Position numbers and translations under genes: made by a program
Shown here: piece after piece, positions 6,139 through 6,148 of the stretch
Numbering within the stretch: the first letter of the stretch is position 1
How the letters are laid out: every line of letters starts with the position of its first letter
Notes under the pieces: model-generated
The model's database searches: none
The model's input: the letters and a program-made list of their open reading frames with translations, nothing else
What the model was told of the DNA's origin: nothing
NCBI GenBank assembly: GCA_937875245.1
Contig: CALNCH010000004.1
Location: 1-6,148, forward strand
From: an uncultured Spirochaetaceae bacterium
GTDB lineage: Bacteria > Spirochaetota > Spirochaetia > Treponematales > Treponemataceae
Length of the DNA: 6,148 nt
Reading direction: 5' to 3'

Positions 6139-6148
6139 CCTTATAGCA

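Overview
This is an AT-rich window (about one-third G+C by eye) with tightly packed genes. It suggests an anaerobic spirochaete, most likely Treponema or a relative. That is inference, from an rnfC-rnfD pair next to a divergent PAP2 gene and an RluA-type pseudouridine synthase, together with poly-A tracts and low G+C. No rRNA, tRNA, CRISPR array or complete mobile element is visible.

Left part (1-4025, minus strand): five genes read leftward as one apparent operon with almost no spacing. In transcription order they are a divergent-PAP2 (YuiD/DUF212-like) membrane protein, two unrecognised membrane proteins whose frames overlap by 71 nt, an RnfC homologue and an RnfD homologue cut by the left edge. 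The junctions are a 5-nt gap, the 71-nt overlap, an ATGA overlap and an 11-nt overlap, so translational coupling is likely. RnfC and RnfD belong to the membrane-bound, ion-translocating ferredoxin:NAD oxidoreductase; other Rnf subunits are not in the window. The RnfC keeps two 4Fe-4S motifs and the sandwich/SLBB-like regions but appears to have lost the conserved NADH/FMN-site motifs. The two unknown membrane frames may be one 471-residue protein interrupted at an A8 tract.

Centre (4026-4081): a 56-bp divergent promoter region with candidate -10 boxes very near both start codons, so one or both transcripts may be leaderless or nearly so.

Right part (4082-5889, plus strand): a two-gene operon with an RluA-family pseudouridine synthase and, 2 nt after it, a P-loop NTPase with a C-terminal Asp23/Gls24-like domain. 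An inverted repeat at 5909-5953 lies between this operon and a small, very basic reading frame on the minus strand at the right edge (5956-6138).
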